Shown here: positions 1 to 10,981 of the stretch, in pieces
How the letters are laid out: each line of letters opens with the position of its first letter
Numbering within the stretch: the stretch's first letter is position 1
The notes under the pieces: model-generated
What the model saw: the letters and a program-made list of their open reading frames with translations, nothing else
The model's database searches: none
What the model was told of the DNA's origin: nothing
Source of the DNA: Dysidea avara
Taxonomy: Eukaryota; Porifera; Demospongiae; Dictyoceratida; Dysideidae
Reading direction: 5' to 3'
Assembly: GCF_963678975.1 (NCBI RefSeq)
Contig: NC_089277.1
Coordinates: 23,510,672 to 23,574,671 of the forward strand
Length of the DNA: 64,000 nucleotides
Position numbers and translations under genes: made by a program

Positions 1-495
1 TGGGAATGTGAACAACTAGCTGTGGACACTGCATATGGATTTTTGTAATTTACAAAGTTTATGTTATAAATCCCATAGGAAATTTCCTCACATCTTTTCA
101 AGCACAAAATACCCTTAATTAGTGAGTTAGCATTAATAACAGAAAGCCACTAGTACTTTAAGTTGGCTGTGCAAAAGAAATTCCAGATCCAGTACTCACC
201 TATCTGGCAACGAAATCAGCATACTGTAGATTTGATGTTAACGATTCTCTGAGTCCCTTCATTTACTGATGGGGTGCAAAGAAATGTGAAACAAGGCTTA
301 TAGGGAATGTTTGTAATTTTGCCTTGTTGGGAAGCTCTTCATTGAAGATTTCGGCTAAAGAATATGTACACCAAATCAGTGTTGTTTCACAGACTCTGTG
401 GTAACAACCTGGCAGATCAGAGTATAAATTAATTAAAATTCTTTCAGCTGCACCTGACTGTATTATTAAAGTATATGAATTGCTCTATTGGAGTA
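1..495. other. no gene seen
   Basis: AT-rich unique-looking DNA. I see no open frame with coding character, no repeat structure and no RNA gene. Confidence 0.5.
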
Positions 496-953
496 CAGTC
501 AAACCTTTCTAATCCGACGCTCTCAATGGGAGCCATAAATTTTGCTGGATTAAGGAGGTTGTTGGATTATCAAGTCACCTCCATTGTACACTATCTAGAA
601 TTATGTCAGATTATGCAGTAAATCACAAGTAAAACGGATCATAATTTTATGATGTTTTAGTTATGAATTAATTTTAGAATTTGACAGCTTTTTTTATTAT
701 TGTCAACCAATTAAATGCTTTGGTTGCTTAAAAATTATTTTCTGTGATTGTTTTTAATGCTGATTTTATTCTCTGTTGGATTACAAAGGTAAAAAACAAT
801 GTATTTCTAAGTCTAGGGAATCAAATTTTGTGTCGAATTATGGAGTACGGAGGTGTCAGATTACAGAGGTTGTTTTCTACACAGAAGTGACATTTTGGTC
901 GGATTACAGAGGATTCTGGTTCATACAGGAGTCGGATTAGAGAGGTTCGACTG
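496..953. mobile_element. pogo/Tigger-like MITE, 458 bp
   Basis: The ends are inverted repeats of about 25 bp, CAGTCAAACCTTTCTAATCC on the left and CAGTCGAACCTCTCTAATCC as the complement of the right end. A TA dinucleotide flanks each side (494-495 and 954-955), the target duplication of Tc1/mariner-pogo elements. TIRs beginning CAGT(C/T)GAACC are typical of pogo/Tigger. Inside, short motifs such as GGATTACAGAGG recur several times and may be subterminal binding sites. There is no transposase, so it is non-autonomous. Confidence 0.85.
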
Positions 954-955
954 TA

Positions 956-2639
956 TCTCACTCAATGTTAACAAGTATAGAGTTTGCTTCCTCTGAAATA
1001 TACTGGGAGAGTTCCATTTACCCTACAGGCTCTTAGCAGTCTCAATAATAAACTTGTGTTGCTGCTATATTGCTGAATGTTGTGGCCTTGTGGGATATTG
1101 TCAACAAGGTACAGAATTTCTCACTTATCTGTTATGTGAGATGTGGTAAGCCAAATATGGTAACTTTATTTAGTAATGGTACATTCCCAGGGACTTTGTA
1201 TCCATGAAGTTTCCTTATGAAGGATTAGTGAGATGAGTGTCTAACAATATCAGTGCTTATTTCTACTGTAGTTACATTCAGTAAATGGTATGACTTATCT
1301 TAGTAAGATGCCACATGTACACTTGTACAAATGTGAGTGTGTACCAATATCAAACAGAAATTATTTTGTAAAATAATTTCAGTTATCAAATTTGCCAGAA
1401 GTCTTTTGTTTTGCACTGTGCAGAGCAGACACAAACACATATACACCATGTGTATGTCTTTCTTACTATTATGTACCTACAGGTGCTGCTCACTGTACTG
1501 TACATACAAATGTGTATACACCACATGACTGTGTTTATATTGTATGTACACAAAGTACAGTAATGTACATATGTATCTACAGGTATATATTGTGTGTATA
1601 TACTAGCTGGGTGTGTGAATATAATAATACGTAGCAGGTCAGCATGCGTAACAATAGATGTAAACATATAAGCAATTTTTTTATACGTACATATGTGTAT
1701 ACACATGCTACTTAGCGTACACATTTGTACTTTTTCTTACAGTATGTAACACATAAACCTTGCTATTGTAGACAAATATAGAAAAGCCTTTGTTCTTTGT
1801 AAATACTAAATACAGCACAATATGACAACAATACACTTTGTTCAACAACTGCAATGCTACATAGGTGTTGGTTCTTTTATAGTGGAGAACTCCTGCATGC
1901 ATGTTTGATATTATCAAAACACAATGGCATCATAACATGTAAGCTAGTTTGTGCCAGCCTCACATGCTAACATTTATGATTGCATTGTAATGTGTGACTT
2001 CTTCATGTACAAACATGTATTATTATTAGGTACATGCTATGTTGCATTTAATTTAATGCATCATAATCATTATGCATGTACACATAATGTACATGACTTT
2101 TTTACTAAACCTATATACTAAGTATATACATCCATTGTATATATCACCTGATATGTAGTGTACATACTAAGCAATTGCCTTAACTATCATTACTACAGCA
2201 ATGCAGCTGTACATGTGTCATAGCTTGTAGAGATGTCCATCATCAAAATTATGTACTGTATGTTTTACAAGCTACTGCCATTATGTTCACTCCTCCATAT
2301 TGTGTGTTAGGAGGATAAATAGTCATGGTACTTACAGTAAAAGAAATTGCATAACTTAGATATGGTATTATTAGTGTGTCCATTAACTTAGCAGTGTACA
2401 CATGACATATTGTATACTTTTATGTACTAGGCTTGTGGGAATTATGTTCAAAAATTTCATCATTATTCTATTCCAAATTTCTTCAAAAAAGCTAGCTAAC
2501 ACTATGCTTTTATTATTCCAAAATGTACTCATTATTCTCTAAATTATTCTATTTTTATAATCAAATTGTACAGCAAGACTTTGAACTGTTAAATCTTGCT
2601 TTTTGTCAGAAAAACTATTTAGTGACTAGTACAATGAGT
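956..2639. other. no gene seen; TA/TG-rich spacer
   Basis: Rich in GTACATATGTAC-like and ACATAC words. The open frames around 1337-1917 are cysteine/tyrosine/histidine-rich translations of these words on both strands and show no protein-family character. No transposon ends recognised. Confidence 0.5.
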
Positions 2640-3104
2640 AATGAACTATTCCGCACTGATCGTTCTATTAAATTAAGTGACTGATCTATTAGAATATCGA
2701 TCCTGATTTATTTTTGTATCTATTAGACTCTAAAACTGCATCAAAACGCTGGGATAATTTTCAATTATTTTACCCCATCATTATTCCCAAGCATAATTCC
2801 TGCATCCCTACTTACAGTACAAGTATTTGTTGTTATGCAGACACAATCAAGCATATGGACCAGCACTGTTTTACTCTACCCCACATATATGTCAGCATGT
2901 GTATATTCATACACATATTCAGATCATGATTCTTATGCTGTCATCATGGCTTGCTGTATTTTTTTCAAAGTCTAACTTGTCAATGATTTACATACAAGAA
3001 AGAAAACAACAAGAACAAGAACAAAGAGACAGGAAGCTACATGTTACTATTAATTCTCTTTTGTAGATTTGCATACATATAAATGCATGCTTCTTGATTT
3101 AGCA

Positions 3105-3570
3105 AAAGACGGAGGCTGAAGCAGAAGCTGCAAGGTACATTATTATACTCAGTGTTTCTTTGTTAAAGATATGTCCTATTTTATCAGTTGCAAATACAGC
3201 CCTGTACATATACTGATATTCCTGTACTTATGCGCATGCTTGTAGTTTTTGATTTCTAATATATTTCAGCATCAGCGTGTTCATTATTTAAATCCCTTGG
3301 CACTATCAAAAGGACACAACAACAGCATAGCTGATAATTTACCCTCAAGTAAATGAAAAACATTAACAAAAACATACATACATAAAATTGTTCATCATTT
3401 GATGACAAGGTGCAGTGGTTGATGAAAATCTCTGTGGATTGCTCTTCAAGAATATTGTCAGGTAAGTTGTTCCATTCTCCTGGGAAAGGAACTTTTCTGA
3501 TACATAACAGTGGAGCTGACAGAGATGATAAACTGATGTTGATGAAGCTGTCTGGTAGGATACTGTGTTG
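3105..3570 (-). pseudogene. LINE RT-ORF C-terminal remnant (jockey/CR1-L2 type)
   Basis: The minus-strand reading contains a segment around FPGEWNNLPDNILEEQSTEI. Tails of CR1/L2/jockey RT ORFs commonly end with a FFP..I..WN.LP..V pattern about 40-60 residues before the stop. A cysteine-rich stretch and DADAEIY follow at the end near 3256. Only this tail is present, with no RT motifs. The second copy lies near 23985-24290. Call is by motif only. Confidence 0.5.
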
Positions 3571-3619
3571 GTAAGAAATATGATGGACTAGGTGGTTGTG
3601 TGGAGGGGCGAGCTGATGA

Positions 3620-4160
3620 ACAATTTTGTGGAATTGGCTTGTCACGAAAAATTTGGATCCCCACATTTTGGTTCCCCTGGTCCAAATAATATCGAAATAT
3701 TTGGACCCCCCAGAACAAAATGTTTGATATATATGAACCCCCCTCTGAAACATTTTATCCCCTACAAAATTTATTTTAACACCATTTGCACGTATTCAAA
3801 GGGGTCCAGATATTTCAGCTGAAATAATCGATCCCCCTATCTATATTGTTCCATAGATGATCACCCGGTATTCTTTCCCTACGTATACGTAGTGTATGCA
3901 TATATTCCACCAGCTCAAGGGATTGGGGAACAAATATTTAAGGGGGATCAAATATTTCATATTTGTTTTCCCATGGCCAGTAAGTTTAGCTACACAAGGG
4001 AAGATCAAATTCAATTCAACTGAAAGCTTTGTTACACCCTCATAGCTAATAAGTTTACACAAGGGGAGATCAAATATTTATTTGTTCCCCCACAGTCAAT
4101 AAGCTTACATAACAGGGGGATAAAATATTTAAAGTGAAATATTTGTCCCCCACTAGTAGG
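3620..4160. repeat. dispersed repeat with GGGGTCCAAATATTT motifs
   Basis: Alternating G/C runs and AAATATTT words (for example CGAAATATTTGGACCCCCC, GGGGATCAAATATTT) repeat in both orientations, with the self-complementary core ATTTCAGCTGAAAT. The same family occurs at 24370-24885, about 42096-42250 and 46450-46640. No coding potential. Probably a non-autonomous element whose ends I cannot fix. Confidence 0.55.
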
Positions 4161-4837
4161 GTCAAAAACTGTGATTTCATGACCAACCTCTGGCTAACAA
4201 AGTTTGATGGTTTAATATTGGTACTGGTATTTAAGCAAAATAAGCTCCCATGCCACTTTTTAAAGTCCGGGGAAAGTTCAGTAGAGCCAAAAGTCTAAAA
4301 TGGCTACTAGCTGGCATGGGCAATAATAAAGATAAAAATTCAAATAAAGGTCTTTTTAGACTAATTTGGGGTATAGGAATCCATTTCGGATGTTATTTTT
4401 GTGATTAGATGTTCCTACAACCAAGAAATTTAAGTTTGGTAGCTACCGGAACAAACAACTAGCTAGCTGTTTACAGTGATTAAGCCTTGTTCTTTCAGCT
4501 CCACAGTCTGTAGTACCTTTCTTGACAGTGCACAACCCCCTTGTCAGAATTAGCTGACTAAAACTAATTGACTGTCAATTCTTTGCAATGAAAAGCAATT
4601 AATGGCTGATACCAAAAAATTGTCAACAACATTGGTCGAATTCAAGCTGCTCAGGTGAATAGAAAGCAACTCTCTCAATAGCATGAGGAATATACTTTAG
4701 CACATGTGCGCAGAGATGGGTAAGCTGTACAAGATCTAACATTATGCTTCAACATTGATTTCCATTTGATCCAGTATCACCTGCTCTAAGAACCTTACAT
4801 TTAGCTATTCCAGCTACACCTGAGCTCATTTGAGACT

Positions 4838-5400
4838 TCAAGAAGGCCAAGCGAGATGTGGAGACCCAGCCAATAAAAATTTTCATGGATGAGCGCATCT
4901 ATTCTAAAGAAAAATCTATCCGTGATTGCATGAAACATAATTCGCATCTCACCTTAAAGTTTGCAGGAATTCCATCAAGAAAAGTATCTGAAAAGACACT
5001 AAAAGTAAAACAAGGAGAAATGGATAGCAGGACACTAGAATTCGTGTTGATGTTAGTGGTCTACTGTCTCTACCTGAGCTCATGAAACATCGTATATCTG
5101 AAGAATACCTAACACTGTTTAATCCCAATGGTATTTTCAGAAAGACTCAAAAGAACAAACCTCTGCAGAAGTTAGCATTACAGCCCCTTGATGTCAACTA
5201 CTACACAGCATTAGTGGGCATGATGTAGTGCCTAGTATCACATACGGGTCAAGAGTGATGGGTCTCCATACACTTGGGGTGACTACACCAACAAAATGGG
5301 GTCTGTGATCCTGACACAGCATGTCAGTGTTACCACCATCATCTGCATCAATGATCCCCATGACTATGCTGAGTCCATCAAAGATGCATGAGCGTGACTT
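4838..5400 (+). pseudogene. broken coding region, unknown protein
   Basis: Coding-like sequence runs through three overlapping frames. 4838-5040 reads as a lysine-rich segment around VETQPIKIFMDERIYSKEKS. The reading then continues in another frame around SLPELMKHRISEEYLTLFNP up to a TAG at about 5226, then around SPYTWGDYTNKMGSVILTQH near 5262-5390. The frames join in a sensible order, so this looks like one gene broken by small indels, not an intron set. The same breaks are mostly shared by copy 2 (25548-26110), so decay began before the duplication. I do not recognise the family; a transposon-borne gene is possible. Confidence 0.45.
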
Positions 5401-5491
5401 GTGCATTCAGGGTCAAGGTCCCATACCCATTGTATATTCACTGTTGCTAAACTGCCTACAAAATTTTACTATAAAGTGTATTATGTAGTAG

Positions 5492-5980
5492 AGTTCCAGA
5501 GGTTTCAGTGTTCTAGAGGTTCCAGGGTTCCAGAGGTTCAAGGGTTCCAGGGTTCTAGTGGTTCCAGGGTTCCAGTAGTTCCGGGGTGCCAGAGGTTCCA
5601 GGGTTCTAGATGTTCCAGAGGTTCCAGAGATTCCAGGGTTCTAGAGGTTCCAGATTTCCAGTAGTTCTAGTGGTTCCAGGGTTCCAGAGGTTCCAGGGTT
5701 ATAGTGGCTCCAGGGTTCCACAGGTTCCAGGGTTCTAGGGTTCTAGAGGTTCCACAGTTCAGGGTTCCAGAGGTTCCATGGTTCTAGAGGTTCCAGGGTT
5801 CCAGAGGTTCCAAAGGTTCCAGGGTTCTAGGGTTCTAGAGGTTCCATGGTTCTAGAGGTTCCAGGGTTCCAGAAGTTCCAGGGTTCTGGTGGTTCCAGGA
5901 ATCCTAACGTTCCAGAAGTTCTAGGGTTCCAGAGCTTCCAAGGTTCTAGTGGTTCCAAGGTTCCAGAGGTTTCACGGTCA
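5492..5980 (+). repeat. minisatellite, unit GGTTCCAGR (about 9 bp)
   Basis: About 490 bp of degenerate tandem GGTTCCAGA/GGTTCCAGG units with some 8-bp GGTTCTAG variants. The array stays open in more than one frame (GSRVPEVPGFQ-like translation), which follows from the repeat and is not evidence of a protein. Copy 2 (26196-26426) has only about 230 bp, so the array has changed length since the duplication. Confidence 0.9.
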
Positions 5981-6276
5981 AGTACCCTTCTATTGGCCAA
6001 ATCAATTAAGTGCTATGCCCAATGTTTGGATATTGCCACGTGACTATTGAAAGCAACATGATCAATAGAAACTAGCCTGTGACCTTCTTCATTCAGTAAA
6101 ACAATGGACCATCTTTTTCCCCAAGTTCATAATCTATGCTTTGGCTCACTTTTTACAAAAATAAAAACCACTATCGATCCTGTGAAGTGTCGCTGTATTA
6201 AAGCAGAGGAGATCATACAGTTTCATCAAAGAAATTGAATGATTTCTGAGAATGTTTGGAATGCATTAAGTATATA
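5981..6276. other. no gene seen
   Basis: Unique sequence between the minisatellite and the next MITE, shared with copy 2. Nothing recognised. Confidence 0.4.
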
Positions 6277-6611
6277 CAAGTTATATCCCTCCTACAAGGG
6301 GTAGTCACTGTCAATAGTCCTGTAGAACCATCTGCGACCGGGATCAAAATCAAATCAAGTGATCAAGAGGTAAAATGGCACTGAATCAAGTGATCAAGAT
6401 GTCCTAGAAAGAAATGACTGATCTAGCTCGTGAACAAAACAAGAATTTATAGAAATATGTGCTAAATTATCAAGCAATCAAGGCTGTTTTTAAGGCAAAA
6501 TCAAGTGATCAAGGCATATTTTTGTCAATCAAAAACTTTGACCCTGGTCACAGATGGTTCTACAGGACTATTGGTAGTGACTATCCCTTACTGCTAGGAG
6601 GGATATAACTT
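6277..6611. mobile_element. MITE with about 70-bp inverted repeats
   Basis: The left end AAGTTATATCCCTCCTAC and following sequence to about 6350 is repeated inverted at about 6535-6611 (AATAGTCCTGTAGAACCATC shared within the arms). The middle has several ATCAAGTGATCAAG words. No open frame. The orthologous copy is at 26757-27089. Superfamily not assigned because the target duplication is unclear. Confidence 0.75.
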
Positions 6612-6716
6612 ATATATACTACCTCCATTTCTTGTTAATGCATTCCTGAGCACTGATAGCAGTGCTCATCTACCACTTATACACCTTCTCTTCCCTTTGA
6701 AGTGAGGTGTGAAAGT

Positions 6717-6833
6717 GGTATATATATATCATGGGCACGAGTACTTTGCCTGATATATACGCATAAGCTTGAGGGCTGCAGGCCCAAGGGTGAGTGCGTA
6801 TATACAGGCAAAACACGATTGCCTGTGGTATAA
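6717..6833. repeat. hairpin repeat, about 115 bp
   Basis: Two arms of about 45 bp (GGGCACGAGTACTTTGCCTG near the left, TATACAGGCAAAACACGATT near the right) fold around an AGCTTGAGGGCTGCAGGCCC-type loop. Similar hairpins lie at 8770-8882 and 27195-27315, with short derivatives near 9530-9570 and 28193-28243. Probably a small foldback transposon; a structured RNA is less likely. Confidence 0.7.
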
Positions 6834-6839
6834 CTAATA

Positions 6840-7078
6840 TGTGATCGGATTTGCGAAAAGGAGTCTTCCACACACATCCAATTCTAAGAACTTGAAAGAC
6901 CATAACCTAGGTTGTGAAAAACATACAAAGCTGAAACTTTCTTCATCCATTAACCGATGTTGATACGTATCACTACCTAAATTTCAAACCAATAGCATAT
7001 ACAGATGTGAAGTTATGAGTGACCAAAGTTAGTACATTAGATGTGTGTGGAAGACCCCTTTTCGCAAATCCAGTCACA
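6840..7078. mobile_element. 239-bp MITE with TA target duplication (element A)
   Basis: Ends TGTGATCGGATTTGCGAAAA and the complement of GATTTGCGAAAAGGGG..., with inverted repeats of about 45 bp. TA flanks both sides (6838-6839, 7079-7080). Copy 2 lacks it: sequence there runs AACTAATATTATGC without interruption near 27311. It therefore inserted after the duplication or was lost from copy 2. TA duplication points to the Tc1/mariner group. Confidence 0.85.
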
Positions 7079-7152
7079 TAATATGTTCTATTTTATCATG
7101 CAGACTCGCCTAATTGGCAAACATTTTAGTTGGTATATACCCTTATCTTGTA

Positions 7153-7391
7153 TGTGACCGGATTTGACAAAACCAGGATTCCACACACATCCAATTCTTC
7201 GATTTTAATCACTTGTAACTTGATCACTCAGTATGCTATTGACCTACAAGTTTCACAACATTCTTTTATTGCATTATGTAATAACAGGTAAAAATTTGAA
7301 AGTGATAGCGTACTCCTACATTGAGTTATGGTCCTTCAAAGTCACACATTTGGATGTGTGTGGAAGCCTGATTTTGTCAAATCCGGTCACA
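7153..7391. mobile_element. 239-bp MITE with TA target duplication (element B)
   Basis: Same family and exact length as the element at 6840-7078: ends TGTGACCGGATTTGACAAAA and the complement of TTTTGTCAAATCCGGTCACA, with TA on both sides (7151-7152, 7392-7393). The site is empty in copy 2 (TCTTATATAGAGAACC near 27373-27388). The inner sequence differs from element A, so these are two separate insertions about 75 bp apart. Confidence 0.88.
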
Positions 7392-7654
7392 TATAGAGAA
7401 CCAAGGAAGCTGTGATTGTGAGATGAATTTTGCCAAACAAACTGTGATTGTGCGATTCAATTTTAATACATCACACAGAAGTTTGATTTTACTTTTGCTA
7501 ATATAGCAATTTAAGAGACTAGTGTTAATTGTGTTACTTTAATTACCACATTTACAAAAGCAAACAACAACCACTATTGATGTATTAAAATTGAATCCCA
7601 CAATCACAGCTTGTTTGATAAAATTCAATCCCACAATCACAGCTTGCTTTTTTC

Positions 7655-9076
7655 CCTATATATGAGAAGAGAGATAAGTATAACATCAAAGAAATCTAAA
7701 GATTTCTGGATATAGTGTGCTCTCCTAATAGGTGTACAATGTCTCAAGTTAACAAGATATACGCACTGCTACAGTGCATATATCTCATTAAGCCAGTGCA
7801 TATATCTCGTTAAGGAAATGTTTAACAAGATATGTACCACTCTGCGTGGGCAGTTCAAAGGCACCGCCAGTGCCATAATTTGTATATTGCACTGCTGCAG
7901 ACCGCAGCGAGTGCATTATAACTTATAACGCACTGGTTGTGGTTTTGTAGACCACAACGAGTGCATTATAAGTTATAATGCACCGACCGCAGTGCAATAT
8001 ACAGATATTGCACTGGCTGCGGTTTTGTGCAGCATAGCACAAGTGCCGGTGGCGAAGACCACTACGACACCTCACCTAATAGGTGGAAAGACACTTCACA
8101 GATCACTCGAATTCTTTTATAGCCCGACATGTAAAGGTCGATTGTGGGCCATAACGTCACCAATACGTATAATGTTTACAAGCAGCCAATGGCGATCGAA
8201 AAAGCCAACGCGGGTGGCCACAACTCTAGTCTACATATATATTAACGTACTTATACACCTTACTAGTCTGGTGCCATCTTAGCCCAGATTAAACTGTAGT
8301 CCACTTCGACAATGACTCAATAAAACAAATATATTCTAAATAATACTAACCTTTACGTTCGATTGTGGGAACCAGTTTTGTCATGCCACCAGATTCGAGT
8401 TTAGCCAGTGTCAATAGTAAGAATTAGACTAGTATCGTGTAGTAGTTAGGTTTAGTTTACTTAAACCGTCTATTTAGCTGCTTTTTTTCGCTCGAGAGAA
8501 TCACTATGGTGATTAGTCTGGTGCTTAGTCTATATGGTACACTGGCATGCTGAGCATTACATGATGAGAGTCGAACAGCGAATGCAGGTTAGTGATATAA
8601 CCCATAGCGTACTAGCTTTAAATATCTCAGGTGGCTGCAGTACTGCAGGGGAACATCATCGCAACGTATGGCTTGGTTACCCACAATCGATGTTAGAAAC
8701 CTGGCCTTTATAAGTGTTACAGCTGTCTTGTGAGACTCTTCCCACCTATTAGGTGAGTGGTACATAACAGTTATACAACGTGCACTCGTGCTCTGCCTGT
8801 ATAAACGCACTTGCCTTCGGGCTTGACGGCCCTCAGGCTCGTGCGTTTATATCAGGCAGAGCACTCGTGGCCGTTGTATAACTATATAATATGCACTGGC
8901 ACAAGTGCGTATATCTCATTACACACTGCCTTAATGAGATAAAGCTACAGTGCGTATTTCTCGTTAAGGCAGTGCATATATCTCGTTAATTCGAGACATT
9001 GCACACCTAATAGGAGTGAACACTATATCCAGAAATCATTAGATTTCTTTGATGTTATACTCTCTTATATAGAGAA
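7655..9076. mobile_element. composite foldback element
   Basis: Arms of about 180 bp (7655-7840 and 8890-9076) are inverted repeats and carry iterated GTATATCTCGTTAAGGCAGTG-like units. The interior has a second set of hairpins: 7890-8000 (TGCATTATAAGTTATAATGC type) and the 115-bp hairpin at 8770-8882. Further out, AATCACAGCTTGTTTGGTAA-type blocks near 7420-7650 and 9075-9440 are also inverted. Copy 2 keeps only the right-hand arm (about 27500-27730), so about 1.4 kb is missing there. No transposase. Confidence 0.7.
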
Positions 9077-9440
9077 TCAAGCAAGCTGCGATTGAATTTT
9101 GCCAAACAAGCTGTGATTGTGGGATTCAATTTTAAAAATACATCAACTGTAGTTTGTTTTTTGTACTTTTATAAATGTATTATGATTGTTATTATGATTA
9201 AAGTACCTGGTAAAGGCAGAGATACCAGAAGGCCTTATAGATGTTTACATTAACTGCACGAAGTATATTTGAAAAGTAGGAAATGTAGTAATTAAAGAAA
9301 CATAATTAACACTAGTCTTTAAGATTACTACAGTATATAAGCAAAAGTAAAATCAAACTACTGTTTGATGCATTAAAATTGAAATCCACAATCACAGCTT
9401 GTTTGGTAAAACTCAATCCCACAATCACAGCTTACTTGGT

Positions 9441-10277
9441 TCCCTATATAAGAGAAAGGTATAACAACCAAAAGAGTTTTCCAATTAGGTAAGTCTGCAT
9501 GCTAAAGTAGAACATATTAGTTATACCACGGGCACTTGTGCTTTGCTTGTATATGCACACTTGGTATAACTATTATATACAGGGACTTGTATGTATGGCA
9601 GCAACAGCAGGATGTCTCCATATCTGAGCATGAAGTTTACATTCCAGTACACAGCAGGCCATATTTCAGTACTAGGATAGAATATTTGCACTCTGTAACT
9701 TAACCCATTATTAAATCACTTGCATCCCAAAGCATAATGGCATAAAATGTTATGAGACATCAACTACACTTGTATTCACAGGCCCAGTCGACTATACTAG
9801 TTTCAGACAGTATGTCAGATGGCACATCTACAAGTCCAGAATAAAGCAGATAGTTGAAAATTCATGGCTTTAGGCCTTCAGCTCAGCATCTATTGTAGTG
9901 GAACTGAGTCAGAGGTGGCTCTGTACTGTGTAATGGAATAAAAGATACATAGAATACTATAGTTTTGTAAGTTAATGTATATACTGTATTTCATAATGTG
10001 TCCTGATCTTACCTTGCTTACTTACACCCAACGTATACGTAGCTAGCTAACAGGTCAATATACAGCTATTTCTGTTGTACTTAATCATGACTCTTTGACA
10101 CAATCCTTTCTGGCAAGATTTATGTACATTAAATAATAAATCCATTAATAATAAGAAACTGTATAAGTGTTTGATGCTATAATGATGCTTTCAACATTTT
10201 ACTGTTATTGTATCCCACTATAGGGACTGAAATTACTAAACATTAACTTACTAAGTGTTACTAGGTTGACTTTTTAG
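9441..10277 (+). other. no gene seen; possible intronic DNA
   Basis: Unique sequence conserved in copy 2. A short exon-like island follows CACAG near 9781 but is only about 60 bp before a stop, and I would not call it. It may be intron upstream of the exon at 10278. Confidence 0.35.
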
Positions 10278-10981
10278 GGCTGCTGTCAAGAACACAGAAG
10301 TCATGTTACTGCCCTGGCTGCTGGAAAGACTTTTGGAGCTGCCAAGGAACCTGTCCTTGCCTATAGTGGATCAGGATCTTTTGTTACTGTCATTCTTGGA
10401 CTACATCATGACATCAGACAAAAGATGACTCAAAAGGACAAAAATGTGCCACTAATTATGAGCAAGCTGTGCGTGATACAATCAAAGATGCTACTGTTGA
10501 GGGAATCCTTACTGCTAGATAATTGTTGCATGCAGGTATGTGAGCCTGTATTCTGGATGGTTTTAATGTGCAATTACCTGGTGCTTCCTTCACAGTTGGA
10601 GGATCACAACAAAATGATGAGCTGTACTTTAGTTTCATTGATTATTTAAATCTTTGATTAATTCATTGTTCATTGTCCTTTATTTAATTCATTGATTACT
10701 TCATCCATTAGTTTTTGTAATTTCATTTTACCGTAGCTGTACCTTAGTACCTTAGTTTCAATAATTAACATTAGAGATGATCTCATTTCAACTTGCACCA
10801 GAGATAAACTGAAAATTAATCAAGTGGTGCCATCATACATTACTTAATTATTATCTTTTACACATATCCACAGCCAAATCCTTATCAGATGTACTACTCT
10901 GTACCTGGTAATGATTTAAAATTTGACAATGTCATTAATGAGATGGATAGTCACCAAGTCAACTCATTTTACCCACACTAA
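10278..10981 (+). CDS. two 3'-terminal exons, unrecognised protein (copy 1)
   Basis: Exon 10278-10535 follows a pyrimidine-rich acceptor (GACTTTTTAG) and ends at a consensus donor CAG|GTATGT. It is 258 nt, open in one frame, and encodes a segment around HVTALAAGKTFGAAKEPVLA. The next exon, 10874-10981, follows TATCCACAG. It starts in the matching phase (0 to 0), encodes a segment around PNPYQMYYSVPGNDLKFD, and ends in TAA. The 338-nt intron is reasonable. Both exons, all splice sites and the stop are kept in the second copy, although several differences between copies change the protein. Upstream exons were not found, so the 5' end is unknown and I do not recognise the family. It could be a duplicated gene fragment. 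Confidence 0.5.

Noticed and set aside
1337-1917. Cys/Tyr/His-rich small proteins on both strands
   Set aside because: They reflect GTACATATGTAC-type words, overlap each other on both strands and have no homologue I recognise.
3105-3135. Ala/Glu-rich micro-exon (QKTEAEAEAAR) suggesting a flotillin-like protein
   Set aside because: Only 11 codons, and the donor is lost in copy 2; no neighbouring exon supports it.
5492-5980. CRISPR-like array
   Set aside because: Units are 8-9 bp without spacers, and the DNA is eukaryotic.
5401-6043. Gly/Ser/Phe/Pro repeat protein
   Set aside because: Open frame follows from the 9-bp minisatellite and is open in several frames, with no conserved ends.
8589-8810. 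Minus-strand ORF in the foldback interior
   Set aside because: Overlaps hairpin sequence and is absent from copy 2; no family character.
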